A stretch of 33,326 nucleotides of DNA from assembly GCA_029261435.1 (NCBI GenBank), contig JAJDBI010000307.1, positions 1 to 33,326 on the forward strand, in the 5' to 3' direction. The notes below the pieces were generated by a model. It ran no database searches. It saw nothing but the letters and a program-made list of their open reading frames with translations, and had not been told where the DNA came from. Below are positions 17,680 to 25,371 of this stretch, in pieces. The DNA is from Nitrospinaceae bacterium (GTDB lineage Bacteria > Nitrospinota > Nitrospinia > Nitrospinales > VA-1). Made by a program: the position numbers and the translations under genes. Each line of letters opens with the position of its first letter. The stretch's first letter is position 1.

Positions 17680-17991
17680 ATGGAAGAGCAATCCACAGAT
17701 TCAGGGGAATGCGCTAGAATCCTGAAAGCACTGGGGGATGAAACTCGATTAAAAATCGTCCAGCTACTGCTTAAAGGTGAAAAAAGTGTTTCTGAAATTG
17801 TACGTTCTTTATGCATGGGTCAACCCCAGGCCTCCCACCATCTTTCCATATTAAGAGCCTCGGGTTTGGTTGGAACCCGAAGAGAAGGCAATAAGGTTAT
17901 CAATTTTATCCACCCGGGTAAATATTTTTTAAATAAAAAAGAAACCGGGCTCGACCTTGGTTGCTGCTCGGTCAACTTCGACAAGCAATAG
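17680..17991 (+). CDS. ArsR/SmtB-family transcriptional regulator
   Basis: A winged-helix protein of 103 residues from the ATG at 17680; an in-frame GTG at 17626 would add 18. The core reads ILKALGDETRLKIVQLLLKGEKSVSEIVRSL, then the recognition helix GQPQASHHLSILRASGLVGTRREGNKVINF. The cysteine before GQPQAS and the C-terminal pair LGCCSVNF could bind metal or sense redox state; the classic arsenic-sensor CxC pair in the third helix is absent. It is divergent from the ECF sigma/anti-sigma/msrB unit, and the promoters of both must lie in or across the ~60 bases between them. It may therefore repress that unit as well as itself. Effector unknown. Confidence 0.85.
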   Translation: MEEQSTDSGECARILKALGDETRLKIVQLLLKGEKSVSEIVRSLCMGQPQASHHLSILRASGLVGTRREGNKVINFIHPGKYFLNKKETGLDLGCCSVNFDKQ

Positions 17992-18049
17992 AAATTAGGC
18001 CCGCTAGTAATAGCTTTATTGGACAGTCAAATAATTATTCTGGCCTGAT

Positions 18050-19027
18050 TCAACTTTTGCCTCGTTCCAACCGAGCACGACCCGGTTCTTTGATCCCTAC
18101 TTCATATAATTGTTTCAAAAAAGATTTGAATAGTTTGAGAGGATTGAATGAAATATCTATTGGATAAGCCTGCTTGAAATCCTCAACAGCGAGAGTTTGG
18201 TAATCCATGACTCCAGAAATCTCCATGTCTTTCAAATGAAACTGCCCGAATTGTTTGAGTCGTGCTGCTTGCAGAGCGTAAACCTTGTCCAGAGGTATGC
18301 CTGACAGATCGGCAAAAACCCGGTCGAGAGCGGTCATGTCTTTCGATGCGCCCATCACTCCCAGAGGATAGGGAGTTCCATTGATAGGGCCTTGTCCCTG
18401 CATGGCCTGAATGCCATCCACGATGGTCAGACAAGGGTCAACTTGACGGGCGATGTCTATCAACATTTTCCCGAACTTGAGTTTGTCGTTTTTAACCAGA
18501 CAATGCAGGGCTGGTTTGCGTTTGCCGATCACCAGTCCGAACAGGTTTTTGATTCCCAGCGTCATCGTCATTTGACAATGCGCCTTAACCTTGGGCATAT
18601 TTATGATTCGATCATACTGTTCCAGGCAGCCGGCAATTTTCAAATGTGGTACCTGTTCTTCATTTTCAAAGGGAATGGGATCGGTCAGGGGCAGGATTTG
18701 TGCACCATACTTATTTTCCAGAAAACGATACCCGGCTTTGTCAGCCACTGCCGACAGACTACCGAGTGCGGGACTGTCGCTGATAACGATCTGCCCGACC
18801 GACAGGTCCTTGAGAACCCGGCATACGGCTTCCATCACTACAGGATGGGTTGTGACACAGCGTTCGGGTTTGAATCCCCGTAGAAGGTTTGGTTTTAAAA
18901 GAACCTTCTGGCCCGGACTAAACAAGGATGCTTCCGGGTCCAGGACCTTCAGAGAATCCCGGACAAACTTTTCTACGTTATCCAGAGAATAGCTTTCTAT
19001 TTTTTGTAAATGGACTTTTGATTTCAT
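18050..19027 (-). CDS. DUF362-domain protein
   Basis: A 325-residue protein covering the DUF362 domain: VLLKPNLLRGFKPERCVTTHPVVMEAV, IVISDSPALGS, and the conserved INMPKVKAHCQMTMTLGIKNLFGLV segment (about residues 143-168), then DPCLTIVDGIQAMQGQGP. Many DUF362 proteins carry a ferredoxin-like 4Fe-4S domain at the C-terminus; here none is visible. Function of the family is not established beyond a link with iron-sulfur or anaerobic metabolism in some genomes. It lies nine bases downstream of the MiaA-transglycosylase fusion on the same strand, so they are probably co-transcribed. Confidence 0.88.
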   Translation of the reverse strand: MKSKVHLQKIESYSLDNVEKFVRDSLKVLDPEASLFSPGQKVLLKPNLLRGFKPERCVTTHPVVMEAVCRVLKDLSVGQIVISDSPALGSLSAVADKAGYRFLENKYGAQILPLTDPIPFENEEQVPHLKIAGCLEQYDRIINMPKVKAHCQMTMTLGIKNLFGLVIGKRKPALHCLVKNDKLKFGKMLIDIARQVDPCLTIVDGIQAMQGQGPINGTPYPLGVMGASKDMTALDRVFADLSGIPLDKVYALQAARLKQFGQFHLKDMEISGVMDYQTLAVEDFKQAYPIDISFNPLKLFKSFLKQLYEVGIKEPGRARLERGKS

Positions 19028-19036
19028 GAGAAATTA

Positions 19037-22000
19037 TTATGAAAGAGAATATAGTGCTTTATAGATGCCCAGATTTCTCAGCACATGCTTGACGTAACGC
19101 CGTGTTTCAGGGTAGGGGATGGATTCTATGAATACATCCTGATCACTTAAATGCCCGAATCGTTTCAGCCACTTTTTTAGGACATGAGGGCCGGCATTGT
19201 AGGAAATCAGGATGTGCATCCCGTTTTTGTTGAACCGTTTGTTCAATTGACTGACATATTTTACTCCCAATCGGATATTGAGGTCGGGATCAAAGAGGGC
19301 ATCGGTTTCAAATGGTTTTTTCAATTTTGTTTTTGGATAAAGTTTCTTCCCGGTTGCAGGCATGATTTGCATGAGACCACGTGCCCCGGCAGGAGAAAGC
19401 GCCTGGCTGTCAAAAAGGCTTTCCTGTCGAATAATACCGTTTACGAAATAAGGGTCCACTTTGCGTGACTTGGCATAAGACAAGACCGCCTCTTCGTAGG
19501 CCAGAGGAAAAAAGTGTTTCCAGAATTTTGCTGAAAGATTTTTCTCTTTAGGTTTGGTGGTGAAGTCCTTGTACAAATGCAAAAGTCGGAGGGATTCTGG
19601 ATAACCCTGTGCCTGATGATAAAGCTGGGAAAGCCATAGAACCCCAGTCAGGTTTTTTCTCACCGTCTTCTGCAATTCCAGTATTTCGTTGCGGGCGTCC
19701 TGATTCAATCCAAGCTGGGCCAGCTCACTTGCCCGAGTATGGTGGAATTTCTCGCGGGTGTTGAGGGGTCGGCCCAGTTGCAGGCTTTCTTCTTTTACAG
19801 GGGATGCAGAGCTTTGACTTTCTGGAAGAGTCTTGACGCCCAGTGCCAGAAGCCTGTCTTTTGCACGGATGCCGTGAAACGTGTAAGGGAAAAGCTCAGC
19901 CACTTTGATATACAGGTCGCGCGCGACATCCTTTTTGTTCAGTTTCTCTGCGGACTTGGCACTCCAGTACAAATTGTATTCTATAAATGATTTATCGGGG
20001 AATCGGTTGGCCGCTTCCTGAAACTTGTTAAACGCCTTCTCGAATTTTCCATCAAGATAATGAACCCAGCCCAGTCGCCAGCCAGCCCATTGCGCGTAGC
20101 CTTCATTCGGATATTTTTCCAAAGCAGCTTTGTAATTCTTCAGGGCTTCGGGAAAGTTTTTGCGTTCTTCATAGATCTTCCCGAGAAAAAACTGCGCTTT
20201 GACCGCTAACTCTGAAGAGGGTGTATCCTGAGTCACTTCTTGAAAGTATTTAGCCCCTGCTATGGGTTGGCCGAGGTTCCAAAGGTTTCTGCCGATGTCG
20301 AATTTGGCATTTTGTACTTTGGCGTGGTGGGGATATGTTTTTAAAAATTTTTGCAGAATCTTGTTGGCGCTTTTGCGGTCTCTGAGTCCACCGTGTGCTC
20401 GTGCCAGGAAAAAGTAAAACCGCCCCGGTAAAAGGTTGTTTTCCTTTTGCAGTTTCTGGATTTCCTGAATGACTTCCTCATAACGGACGTTCTTGAGCAA
20501 CCCTTGAATGCGGTCGGTATGCTCCCTCATTGTGAGGGGAACTTCTTTGACCGTCTCCAATCCTGACAGACGCTTGATCGCTGTTTCAGCTTCAGGCATC
20601 TGCTCGTGGTTGGGATACTTGATGTGGAGCTGGCGAAAATTCAAATAGGCTTCTGTTTGTTTTCCAGTTTGCTCTTGTATCATCGCCAGCTTGAAGATCA
20701 GGTCAGGAAGAAACTCTCGAAACTTCTGGTGGTTGAAATCTTTGCTGATCGACAGTATGGCTTCTTGTAAAGTTTTTATTCCGGCCGCTTTTTCACCCAG
20801 CTGAATTTGTGCTTCTGCAAGAACCAGTTGAAGTTTGGCGTAGAGCAGGGTATCGGGACTACGCTGAAGGAGTTCGATAATATTGTCCCGGACCTTCTCA
20901 TGCTTGCCGGATTGTGCCTGTGCCTGAATTAAATAGAAGAGAATATAATCCTCCACCGCTGCATAATTTTTACTCAATGGTTCTAGAATTTTTATGGATT
21001 CTTCCGGTTTACCTTGTTCCGTGTGAATGAGCGCAAGTAAAAATCGGGAACGTTTGGCTTCTATTGAATCCGGTGAATGGTTTTGCAGAGCCAGAAGGCT
21101 GTTCTTGGCCTTGCCCCATTCTTTTTTCTGGATAAGCTTTTTAGCTTCCGAGTAGTGCTGGTCGGCATCGGCAGCCTCTCCTGCTGGCGTAAAACTGAGG
21201 AAGCAGGCCAAAAAGCAGGCAGCAACCTTGGGCAGAAGTGAGAGCAGTTTTTCGGAGAGAGTTTGAGCCGTGTCTTTAGACTCTACTGGCAGGTTGTTTG
21301 CATCATGCATTTTTCTAAACCAGGTCAACTGCCTTTTGGCGTAATGCCGGGTTTCTCTTTTAATCTCATATGTCGCACGTTCCAAATCCACATTGCCTTG
21401 ATGATATTGCATCATTTGTGCATAACCGATACTTTTGAAAGGTTTCAGTTCAGGATTATAACCACGGTCTAAAATATCTTTGGACTCTTGAGGCAGACCG
21501 TCCTCAATCATTTTATCCACCCGCTGGTTGATTTGAGAGTATAACTCGGCCCGGTCTCGATTCAGAATGAAAGTGTGGATGGGGAACCGACCAGAGGCCG
21601 GGGAGTCACCTTCGTGAAACTCAGAAAAACGTTTTCCCGTGTCCAGATAAACCCCTAAAGCACGCTCAATACGCAGAGAATCTGTTTCAGAAATTTTTGC
21701 GGCGTATTCAGGGTCGATACGTTGAAGCTCCTGATAAATTTTTTCAACGCCCTGATCGCTAATGTCCTGTCGGATTTTATCGCGAATTTCAGGAGAGGCG
21801 CCTTCAGCGCAATCGTAATCTTCGCAAAGGACTTTGATGTAGAGCCCGGTGCCCCCAACCAGAATAGGAATTTTATCTCGGCTCATAAGTTCACGAATGT
21901 TTTCCAGGGCCCGTGTTTTAAAATCGAAGGCGTTAAACTCTTCATCCGGTTCCAGAATATCAATCAGGTGATGGGGAATCTCCTGCCTCACTGCCAACGC

Positions 22001-22147
22001 AGGTTTTGCGGTGCCGATGTCGAAATACTTGTAGACCTGCAACGAATCGGCACTGATGATTTCCGTATCCAGCTTGCGAGCAAGGGCTAGTGCAGTTTCA
22101 CTTTTCCCCGAGCCCGTTGGGCCGGTCAATATAATTAAAGGCAGCAT
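19037..22147 (-). CDS. miaA: MiaA-lytic transglycosylase fusion: tRNA isopentenyltransferase joined in frame to an Slt70-like enzyme
   Basis: A single open frame of 1036 residues. Residues 1-~300 are a complete MiaA: P-loop GPTGSGKS, SADSLQVYKYFDIGTAKP, VGGTGLYIKVL and the C-terminal RQLTWFRK. MiaA adds a dimethylallyl group to A37 of UNN-reading tRNAs in the cytosol. A signal-like hydrophobic stretch follows (KVAACFLACFLSFT, residues 307-320, then AGEAAD). After it come a long TPR-type solenoid (~330-830) and a GH23 domain with catalytic E909 (IIRQESLFDSQALSPAGARG), GLMQIMP and SYNAGP, as in Slt70. I chose the ATG at 22147 (MLPLIILTGPTGSGKS, with AAGAGG upstream); it overlaps the methyltransferase end by 50 bases. 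If made whole, the fusion could span the inner membrane with MiaA inside. An internal start at M280 could also make a separate exported Slt. Confidence 0.9.
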   Translation of the reverse strand: MLPLIILTGPTGSGKSETALALARKLDTEIISADSLQVYKYFDIGTAKPALAVRQEIPHHLIDILEPDEEFNAFDFKTRALENIRELMSRDKIPILVGGTGLYIKVLCEDYDCAEGASPEIRDKIRQDISDQGVEKIYQELQRIDPEYAAKISETDSLRIERALGVYLDTGKRFSEFHEGDSPASGRFPIHTFILNRDRAELYSQINQRVDKMIEDGLPQESKDILDRGYNPELKPFKSIGYAQMMQYHQGNVDLERATYEIKRETRHYAKRQLTWFRKMHDANNLPVESKDTAQTLSEKLLSLLPKVAACFLACFLSFTPAGEAADADQHYSEAKKLIQKKEWGKAKNSLLALQNHSPDSIEAKRSRFLLALIHTEQGKPEESIKILEPLSKNYAAVEDYILFYLIQAQAQSGKHEKVRDNIIELLQRSPDTLLYAKLQLVLAEAQIQLGEKAAGIKTLQEAILSISKDFNHQKFREFLPDLIFKLAMIQEQTGKQTEAYLNFRQLHIKYPNHEQMPEAETAIKRLSGLETVKEVPLTMREHTDRIQGLLKNVRYEEVIQEIQKLQKENNLLPGRFYFFLARAHGGLRDRKSANKILQKFLKTYPHHAKVQNAKFDIGRNLWNLGQPIAGAKYFQEVTQDTPSSELAVKAQFFLGKIYEERKNFPEALKNYKAALEKYPNEGYAQWAGWRLGWVHYLDGKFEKAFNKFQEAANRFPDKSFIEYNLYWSAKSAEKLNKKDVARDLYIKVAELFPYTFHGIRAKDRLLALGVKTLPESQSSASPVKEESLQLGRPLNTREKFHHTRASELAQLGLNQDARNEILELQKTVRKNLTGVLWLSQLYHQAQGYPESLRLLHLYKDFTTKPKEKNLSAKFWKHFFPLAYEEAVLSYAKSRKVDPYFVNGIIRQESLFDSQALSPAGARGLMQIMPATGKKLYPKTKLKKPFETDALFDPDLNIRLGVKYVSQLNKRFNKNGMHILISYNAGPHVLKKWLKRFGHLSDQDVFIESIPYPETRRYVKHVLRNLGIYKALYSLS

Positions 22148-22829
22148 AAACCTCTTCCATCTCCTCTGAATAAGTACCATCTTTATTATAGACCGCCAGC
22201 GGAGGAGCCACGCTAAAATCGGACTTTTTTCCTTTAAAGGCAGAAACCAGCACAATTTTTGCCGGAGCCTGATAATTGCCATGAACAAACTGGGCCTGAC
22301 TGGGATAGAGAATTCGGCACTCCAGTTCCCGCATGAGTTCGCCCAGTCGCTCGGGCGGGTAGGCGAGAGTGATCTGTCCGTTTTTTTTTAACAGTGGAGC
22401 AGATTTATCCAGCAGAGAACCCATGCTTAAAGCCAGTTCATGTCGAGCCAGAGCTTTGCCCGAATCGGGATTGATCCTCCCGGTCTGTACCTTGCGGTAA
22501 GGTGGATTGGAAACAATATGGTCGAAGGATTCCGGCTCCAGATTCTCCGCTTCCTTGAGGAAGTCACCGTGAATGAGAGAAATCTGTTTTTCCATTTTAT
22601 TCTGGTGAATATTTTTCTGTGCCTGAGAACTGTCCTGAATTTCAATAGCAGTTACCTTGAGAGCCGGTTCCCGATGGACCAGCAACAGGGGAATGATGCC
22701 GCAACCGGTGCCGATATCCAATACCGATTGACCCGGCAACAAGGTCATGAAGTTGGACAGCAGAAACGGTTCGATGGAGTAACGATATCCGGTATTTTCC
22801 TGATCAATGACCAGTTCAGTGCAGTTCAC
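22098..22829 (-). CDS. TrmN6-like tRNA/DNA adenine-N6 methyltransferase
   Basis: A 243-residue class I methyltransferase with motif I VLDIGTGCGIIPLLLV and the catalytic NPPY tetrad in DHIVSNPPYRKV (about residues 108-119), which mark N6-adenine methyltransferases. The N-terminal GYRYSIEPFLLSNF matches the start of the YfiC/TrmN6 family, which methylates A37 of tRNA-Val in enterobacteria; the target here is inferred. The start is a GTG, the only start in the open frame. A good sigma-70-like promoter lies about 45 bases upstream. The downstream MiaA domain modifies the same tRNA position, so the pair makes a small tRNA-A37 modification unit. Confidence 0.87.
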   Translation of the reverse strand: MNCTELVIDQENTGYRYSIEPFLLSNFMTLLPGQSVLDIGTGCGIIPLLLVHREPALKVTAIEIQDSSQAQKNIHQNKMEKQISLIHGDFLKEAENLEPESFDHIVSNPPYRKVQTGRINPDSGKALARHELALSMGSLLDKSAPLLKKNGQITLAYPPERLGELMRELECRILYPSQAQFVHGNYQAPAKIVLVSAFKGKKSDFSVAPPLAVYNKDGTYSEEMEEVYAAFNYIDRPNGLGEK

Positions 22830-22873
22830 AATGATGTCATCAAGGTACGTTTTTTCAGTGAATTATCCGTTAA

Positions 22874-22902
22874 AGTTTAACCGATAGCCGGGGGAGTGGC
22901 AA
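22874..22902 (-). promoter_or_regulatory. Sigma-70-like promoter for the trmN6-like/miaA-slt/DUF362 unit
   Basis: On the minus strand TTGCCA (-35, at 22897-22902) and TAAACT (-10, at 22874-22879) are 17 bases apart. The predicted start near 22867 leaves a leader of about 38 bases before the GTG. Read by eye. Confidence 0.5.
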
Positions 22903-22922
22903 CCTTTTGTGGTGGGAACTAT

Positions 22923-22950
22923 TTGTTTATTAAGCGTTAATTGCTATACT
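22923..22950 (+). promoter_or_regulatory. Extended -10 promoter for the small membrane protein
   Basis: TTGTTT (-35), a 16-base spacer, then TGCTATACT, an extended -10 with TATACT at 22945-22950. The predicted start near 22957 gives a ~60-base leader before the ATG at 23019. It diverges from the trmN6-like promoter. Confidence 0.5.
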
Positions 22951-23018
22951 AGAGCCCGGTTCCCGGTCTATGTAATAGAGGCTATTGTAATACCCCGATT
23001 GTTTTGCAAGGAGAACGA

Positions 23019-23270
23019 ATGGACATCGTATTAGTGGAGGAACAGTTTTGGGCGATAGGGATGGTTCTTTTGGGTGCTTTCATTCTCAACTTATGCAGTA
23101 GATGGGAAAGAGCAGAAAAAGAAATTGCGAGTGATCCGCGCAATCGGTTTGGCAAAAAAAATACAGAAAAGACCAAACCCAAAACCACACGGGGCAATAT
23201 CATGACCACGGCCGGTTTCCTCCTATGTGCCGGCGGTATGGTCCTCTTCCTGATGCACGTCAAACTCTAA
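23019..23270 (+). CDS. Small two-helix membrane protein, unknown function
   Basis: 83 residues with a hydrophobic helix near residues 9-27 (FWAIGMVLLGAFILNLC), a positively charged linker (RNRFGKKNTEKTKPKTTRG) and a second helix near residues 63-80 (MTTAGFLLCAGGMVLFLMHV). This predicts a hairpin in the inner membrane with a cytosolic basic loop. The ATG at 23019 has AAGGAG five bases upstream, a very good ribosome site. No family recognised. It is a stand-alone gene with its own promoter and hairpins downstream. Confidence 0.72.
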   Translation: MDIVLVEEQFWAIGMVLLGAFILNLCSRWERAEKEIASDPRNRFGKKNTEKTKPKTTRGNIMTTAGFLLCAGGMVLFLMHVKL

Positions 23271-23287
23271 ACCGGCGAGCCGCCGGT
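23271..23287. repeat. Short GC-rich hairpin directly after the small membrane protein gene
   Basis: ACCGGCG, a three-base loop, then CGCCGGT: a 7-bp perfect stem that begins on the base after the stop codon. No T tract follows, so it may stabilise the message end rather than terminate by itself. Confidence 0.45.
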
Positions 23288-23358
23288 GGCAACTGGCAAT
23301 AGCTTTATCCTGCAAGCAAAGAACCATCTCGGCTAAGTAAAGTAAGTGGGTCATCCAA

Positions 23359-23386
23359 TGAACCCCTCTTTTTAAAGAGGGGTTCA
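23359..23386. terminator. Long perfect hairpin between convergent genes, putative bidirectional terminator
   Basis: TGAACCCCTCTTT and AAAGAGGGGTTCA form a 13-bp perfect inverted repeat around a two-base centre. It lies between the small membrane protein gene (ending 23270) and the convergent AstE-like gene (ending 23434). No T run follows on either strand, so termination is inferred from place and stem strength. Confidence 0.5.
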
Positions 23387-23433
23387 TGTAATCTCTGTTC
23401 ATCTGTGGGAAAAGGGTTTCGTTGCATCCAGCG

Positions 23434-24405
23434 TTACGCTGACCAGGGGAGGTACTCCCGCCAGGATTTTTTTTGGGTCAGGATTGTGGCGATGGGTTCT
23501 TTTTCGTAGACGATGGGGTATTGCCTCAGTGTCACCAGAAACCCGTCTGCGGGTGCTGTGATCTCTTCCAGTCTTTTACCGCTGTATATGTCGCGGATTT
23601 CTCCTAGCTGTTGTCCTTTCTGGACGCTGGTTCCCACTTTTATTTCTTTGAGAAACATTCCGGCTGTGCTGGCCTGCACGGCTGTTTCATCAGTCGCTTC
23701 GTAAAACCGGGGTTTGGTATTTTCCTCGGTCTTTAGTTTTCTATTATCTTTCAGGATTTTCTCCGCGACCATAAAATTTACGATGCCCTGAAACAGGGTT
23801 TCGCATTGCGGTCGGTTGAGAGTTCGAGGGGACCCGGCTGAAATGTTAACGGCTACAATGTCGCGCACATGCCAGTGATGAAGCAGGTTGACTTTGGTGG
23901 ATTCGTTGAGTTTTCGTGCGGCTTCGATTTGTAGATCGAGACACAGTTTTTTGATTCTTCCATCGACCTTCAAGGTCTGAATATGCGGGGCATCTTCATA
24001 ATGGGGTGGAGCGGATTGCAGGATGAGTCCCCAATAGGAATCGGCGGTATGCGTATAGATTGCCGAGGCAATAGCTTCGGTGGTTTCCCCCTGCGGGTTT
24101 CCGGGGAATGCCAGATCCATATCCAGACCGTCGTAGGGCCATAATTTTGATCCGGATTGAATGGCGTTCAGGTTGGCGACCGGGAAACTGACGACTCGGC
24201 CTTTCAGGGTGTAGTTGGGGTTGATGCCTTCGACGACAGAATCGAGAAACTGCGACAGACGCGAGTTTAAATACATTCCATTCAGATGGTCACCTTGCAG
24301 TCCACTGACAATCGAAAGGGTGTCGCCAGACTTTCCCCATGTGTTTTTATAAAGGTCGAGGAGAGCGCCGAACGGAGTTGGAATGGAGAGGACTTTTTCT
24401 TTCAC
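23434..24405 (-). CDS. AstE/aspartoacylase-family paralog with a degenerate zinc site (putative pseudoenzyme)
   Basis: A 323-residue protein that aligns along its length with the product of the next gene upstream (24402-25361), including the C-terminal barrel (GMFLKEIKVGTSVQKGQQLGEI). The catalytic positions differ: the family HGDE reads QGDH here (Q37, H40), the DIHSS histidine segment reads LILQS, and the substrate-binding NRTFG reads DLAFPG. It has thus probably lost M14-type zinc hydrolase activity and may regulate or scaffold its intact neighbour. It starts with a GTG inside the neighbour's stop (GTGA) with AGAGGA upstream, so the two are translationally coupled. Confidence 0.8.
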   Translation of the reverse strand: MKEKVLSIPTPFGALLDLYKNTWGKSGDTLSIVSGLQGDHLNGMYLNSRLSQFLDSVVEGINPNYTLKGRVVSFPVANLNAIQSGSKLWPYDGLDMDLAFPGNPQGETTEAIASAIYTHTADSYWGLILQSAPPHYEDAPHIQTLKVDGRIKKLCLDLQIEAARKLNESTKVNLLHHWHVRDIVAVNISAGSPRTLNRPQCETLFQGIVNFMVAEKILKDNRKLKTEENTKPRFYEATDETAVQASTAGMFLKEIKVGTSVQKGQQLGEIRDIYSGKRLEEITAPADGFLVTLRQYPIVYEKEPIATILTQKKSWREYLPWSA

Positions 24406-25361
24406 GCCGGTTCCTCTTTAGCGATACGGGCCAGGGGTGCGCCTTTTAAGGTCAGGGGATGTTCGCGCAGGGTGAAGAGCAGGCCGGAGCAGGGTGAACG
24501 GACTTCCTCAAGCGTTTGCCCTTGTACGGGATCGATCAGGTCGCCGATTTTTTCTCCTTCGCTCAACGTTTGACCCACTTCAGCTTGTTTGATGAATAGT
24601 CCGGCATCACTCGCCTGAACCATGGTGACGCTTTCGGGTTGTACCAGCCTGGGTTCGGCGATATTTACTTGCGGGGCATCAGTGTCGAGTGCGCCGATTT
24701 TTCGCAGCAGGTTGAGGATGCCGAGAACAATTTGAGCACAATGATTTTTGTTGATGCGCAGGCAGATGCCAGTTTCGATGACGAGTGTGGGTATTTGCGC
24801 CTGATTCAGGTTGTGACCCAGAGTGGACTCAAAAATATCTGCGTGCGGGTGAACCCAGATCAGGTCGACGTTACAAAGTTTTGCCAACGGTACCAGTTTT
24901 TTCTCGAAATTCTTGATGATTCTGATTTGCGGCAGTTCCATCAGGTGGAGGTTGCTGGAATGAATATCGACCACCAGATCGGAGTTTGCTTTTAAATCTT
25001 CGAGTAGAGTTCTGGACATTTCGCCGGGCAGGGAAGGGGGTTCTGTTCTGCCAAACGTGCGGTTGATGTCATTGGAAAAAAAAGGCCACAGTCGGGTTCC
25101 TGTTTCGAGGGCCTGTGGGTTGACCGCCGGATAAATATTGATCTCGCCTTTAAAGGCTGAGGCATCTTGTTCTTCGAGCGTTTTTAAAATCTGTATCAGC
25201 CGATGGCAGATATAAAGTCCTTCCAGCTCATCGCCATGCAGACCGGCCACCAGTGAAACGCGCTTGCCGGGTTGTGATGATTGAGAGGCAAAGGTGTGGC
25301 GGATGATTTCTACCGGTGGACCAACTGGAGTTTGAATGGAGAAGATGTTCTGGCTTTGCAT
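24402..25361 (-). CDS. Succinylglutamate desuccinylase/aspartoacylase-family zinc amidohydrolase
   Basis: A 319-residue protein of the AstE/AspA branch of M14 metallopeptidases. Visible: H42-x2-E45 of the zinc site (AGLHGDELEG), NPQALETGTRLWP, the INRTFGR motif, the third zinc histidine in VVDIHSS, and the catalytic glutamate in TLVIETG. A C-terminal barrel of about 70 residues (GLFIKQAEVGQTLSEGEKIGDL) is typical of the family. It should hydrolyse an N-acyl amino acid or related amide in the cytosol; the substrate is unknown, as no arginine or NAA pathway genes are near. It starts 10 bases after the NtrC-like gene, in one operon with it. Confidence 0.87.
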   Translation of the reverse strand: MQSQNIFSIQTPVGPPVEIIRHTFASQSSQPGKRVSLVAGLHGDELEGLYICHRLIQILKTLEEQDASAFKGEINIYPAVNPQALETGTRLWPFFSNDINRTFGRTEPPSLPGEMSRTLLEDLKANSDLVVDIHSSNLHLMELPQIRIIKNFEKKLVPLAKLCNVDLIWVHPHADIFESTLGHNLNQAQIPTLVIETGICLRINKNHCAQIVLGILNLLRKIGALDTDAPQVNIAEPRLVQPESVTMVQASDAGLFIKQAEVGQTLSEGEKIGDLIDPVQGQTLEEVRSPCSGLLFTLREHPLTLKGAPLARIAKEEPA

Positions 25362-25371
25362 GGAAGGCCGA

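Noticed and set aside
21190..21310. Lipoprotein signal at the MiaA-Slt junction (VAAC or FLAC)
   Set aside because: The hydrophobic stretch before the cysteines is too short for a lipobox; a plain signal or anchor segment fits better.
22148..22288. A 47-residue N-terminal extension of the MiaA frame
   Set aside because: It lies inside the methyltransferase coding region, reads as arginine/tryptophan-rich noise, and MiaA proteins normally start just before the P-loop, as the ATG at 22147 does.
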